Assembly: GCF_000304315.1 (NCBI RefSeq)
Contig: NC_018485.1
Coordinates: forward strand, 1,706,501 to 1,770,500
Length of the DNA stretch: 64,000 bases
DNA from: Methylocystis sp. SC2
GTDB taxonomy: Bacteria; Pseudomonadota; Alphaproteobacteria; Rhizobiales; Beijerinckiaceae
Direction of reading: 5' to 3'
Shown here: positions 63,157-64,000 of the stretch, one piece after another
How the letters are laid out: each line of letters opens with the position of its first letter
Position numbering within the stretch: position 1 is the first letter of the stretch
Position numbers and translations under genes: made by a program
The notes under the pieces: generated by a model
The model's database searches: none
Seen by the model: the letters and a program-made list of their open reading frames with translations, nothing else
Told to the model about the DNA's origin: nothing

Positions 63157-64000
63157 ATGACGCGAATAACACGGCGCCAATTCGCCGGGGCGCTCTCTGC
63201 AATAGGCGCGCAATTTGCGCTCAAAGACCCGGCGCTGGCGGCCTCCGACGTTCCCAAGCCGCGGTTCGGCTTTGAGAACGTGGTGCAGCGGGCGCACGAC
63301 CTCGCGCTGGCGCCCTTCGACACCACGGTTCCCCCGCGTCTGCCCGATCCCTTCGACGCTTTGGACTTCGACACATGGCGGGGGATTCGCTTCAAGCGCG
63401 AGCATGATATTTTCGCGGGCGCGGACGGCGGCTTCCGGCTGGAGACGTTCCATCTCGGCTTTCTCTACCGTCGCCCGATGACGGTGAATATGATCCGCGA
63501 CGGCATCGCGACGCCGATTCCCTATTCGCCGGCGCTCTTCGACTATGGCCGCCTCAAGATCGAAAAGGCTCCCCCGGTCAACACCGGCTTCGCCGGCTTC
63601 CGCCTGCATTTTCCGCTCAACGACCCGCATATTCACGACGAGGTCATTTCCTTCCTTGGCGCGAGCTATTTCCGCTTTCTCGGCCGCGATCAGAAATATG
63701 GGCTTTCCGCGCGAGCGCTTTGCGTCGAGACCGGCTCCGAGCGCGAGAGCTTTCCGTTTTTCCGTGAATTCTGGATCGAAACGCCGGAGAGGGGCAGCAA
63801 TCGCGCGACGCTCTATGCGCTGCTCGACGGCGAGGCTGCGACGGGCGCCTTCAGATTCGATCTCTTCGCTGGACAGGAGAGCGCGCTCGAAATTCAGGCG
63901 ACGCTTTTCCCGCGGCGCGCGGGGATGAAGCTCGGCCTCGCGCCGCTCACCTCGATGTATCTGACCGGCGAAAACGATCGGGACGTGCGCGACGGCTTTC
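63157..64000 (+). CDS. opgG: Periplasmic glucan biosynthesis protein OpgG (5' part)
   Basis: The gene runs off the right edge; 281 residues are visible. It starts MTRITRRQFAGALSAIGAQF, a twin-arginine type signal, then enters the OpgG/MdoG domain: FGFENVVQRAHDLALAPFD, HLGFLYRRPMTVNMI, FAGFRLHFPLN and FLGASYFRFLGRDQKYGLSARA. OpgG and OpgD act in periplasmic branching or release of osmoregulated glucans. GGGGGA precedes the ATG. The OpgC-like protein at 41938 could modify the same glucan. Confidence 0.92.
   Translation, partial: MTRITRRQFAGALSAIGAQFALKDPALAASDVPKPRFGFENVVQRAHDLALAPFDTTVPPRLPDPFDALDFDTWRGIRFKREHDIFAGADGGFRLETFHLGFLYRRPMTVNMIRDGIATPIPYSPALFDYGRLKIEKAPPVNTGFAGFRLHFPLNDPHIHDEVISFLGASYFRFLGRDQKYGLSARALCVETGSERESFPFFREFWIETPERGSNRATLYALLDGEAATGAFRFDLFAGQESALEIQATLFPRRAGMKLGLAPLTSMYLTGENDRDVRDGF

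Noticed and set aside
1-64000. CRISPR arrays
   Set aside because: I saw no regularly spaced direct repeats of the right length with unique spacers; the 11-bp array at 59715 is too short and continuous.

Overview
The window looks like the chromosome of a GC-rich alphaproteobacterium of the Hyphomicrobiales. The evidence is the set of hopanoid genes (hpnBCDE, shc, hpnG, hpnH), a class I PHA synthase, a PmtA-like lipid methyltransferase, an OpgG glucan gene and an alphaproteobacterial style of ornithine decarboxylase leader. A Methylocystis/Methylosinus-type methanotroph is my best guess, supported by a SmbP-like metal-binding protein, but no methane monooxygenase gene is present, so this remains an inference.

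Region 1 (1-7436) is the right part of a prophage: the end of a tail-tip protein, a small adaptor with a tropism-determinant-like N-terminus, a long tail fibre ending in a predicted serine hydrolase, a row of very small overlapping membrane-peptide genes, a frameshifted small gene, and a lysis cassette (GH24 lysozyme with a membrane tail, small membrane proteins, overlapping Rz/Rz1-like spanins, holin-like protein). No integrase is visible; the left side lies outside the window. Region 2 (7437-9568) is a more AT-rich patch with one secreted, two-DTG aspartic-protease-like protein, probably acquired.

Region 3 (9569-34800) is core metabolism and stress genes: ClC chloride transporter, a HupE/UreJ-like membrane protein, phaC, alanine dehydrogenase, DUF3775 protein, SmbP, amino-acid permease, the hpnB-C-D-E squalene/hopanoid block, chaB, pyrF, a lipid methyltransferase, dnaJ, dnaK, an RND efflux pair with its TetR regulator, a nitrilase-fold amidase and ihfA. 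Region 4 (34811-44395) holds an ABC exporter overlapping rlmE, a purine deaminase, an MFS pump, radC-map, an OpgC-like acyltransferase, a MoaB/CinA-type protein and gpt.

Region 5 (44440-51681) starts with a tRNA-Leu(UAA) gene split by a group I intron, then a cluster with two Rieske ferredoxin-like proteins and two proteins I do not recognise, then an HTH regulator, squalene-hopene cyclase, hpnG and hpnH. Together with the hpnBCDE block this gives a route from farnesyl-PP through squalene and hopene to adenosylhopane and its first processing step. Region 6 (52009-56200) is the most unusual chromosomal stretch: a membrane/coiled-coil protein, an unknown soluble protein and a small GTPase-like ATP/GTP-binding protein, which may form one system. 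Region 7 (56303-64000) has prmA, an aminopeptidase P, a small unknown protein, a PAP2 phosphatase preceded by an 11-bp-phased repeat array that looks like Pho boxes, a GNAT acetyltransferase, a five-hairpin array, an ornithine decarboxylase with a probable speF-type leader, and the start of opgG. A palindromic repeat family occurs three times (49694, 55109, 60438).
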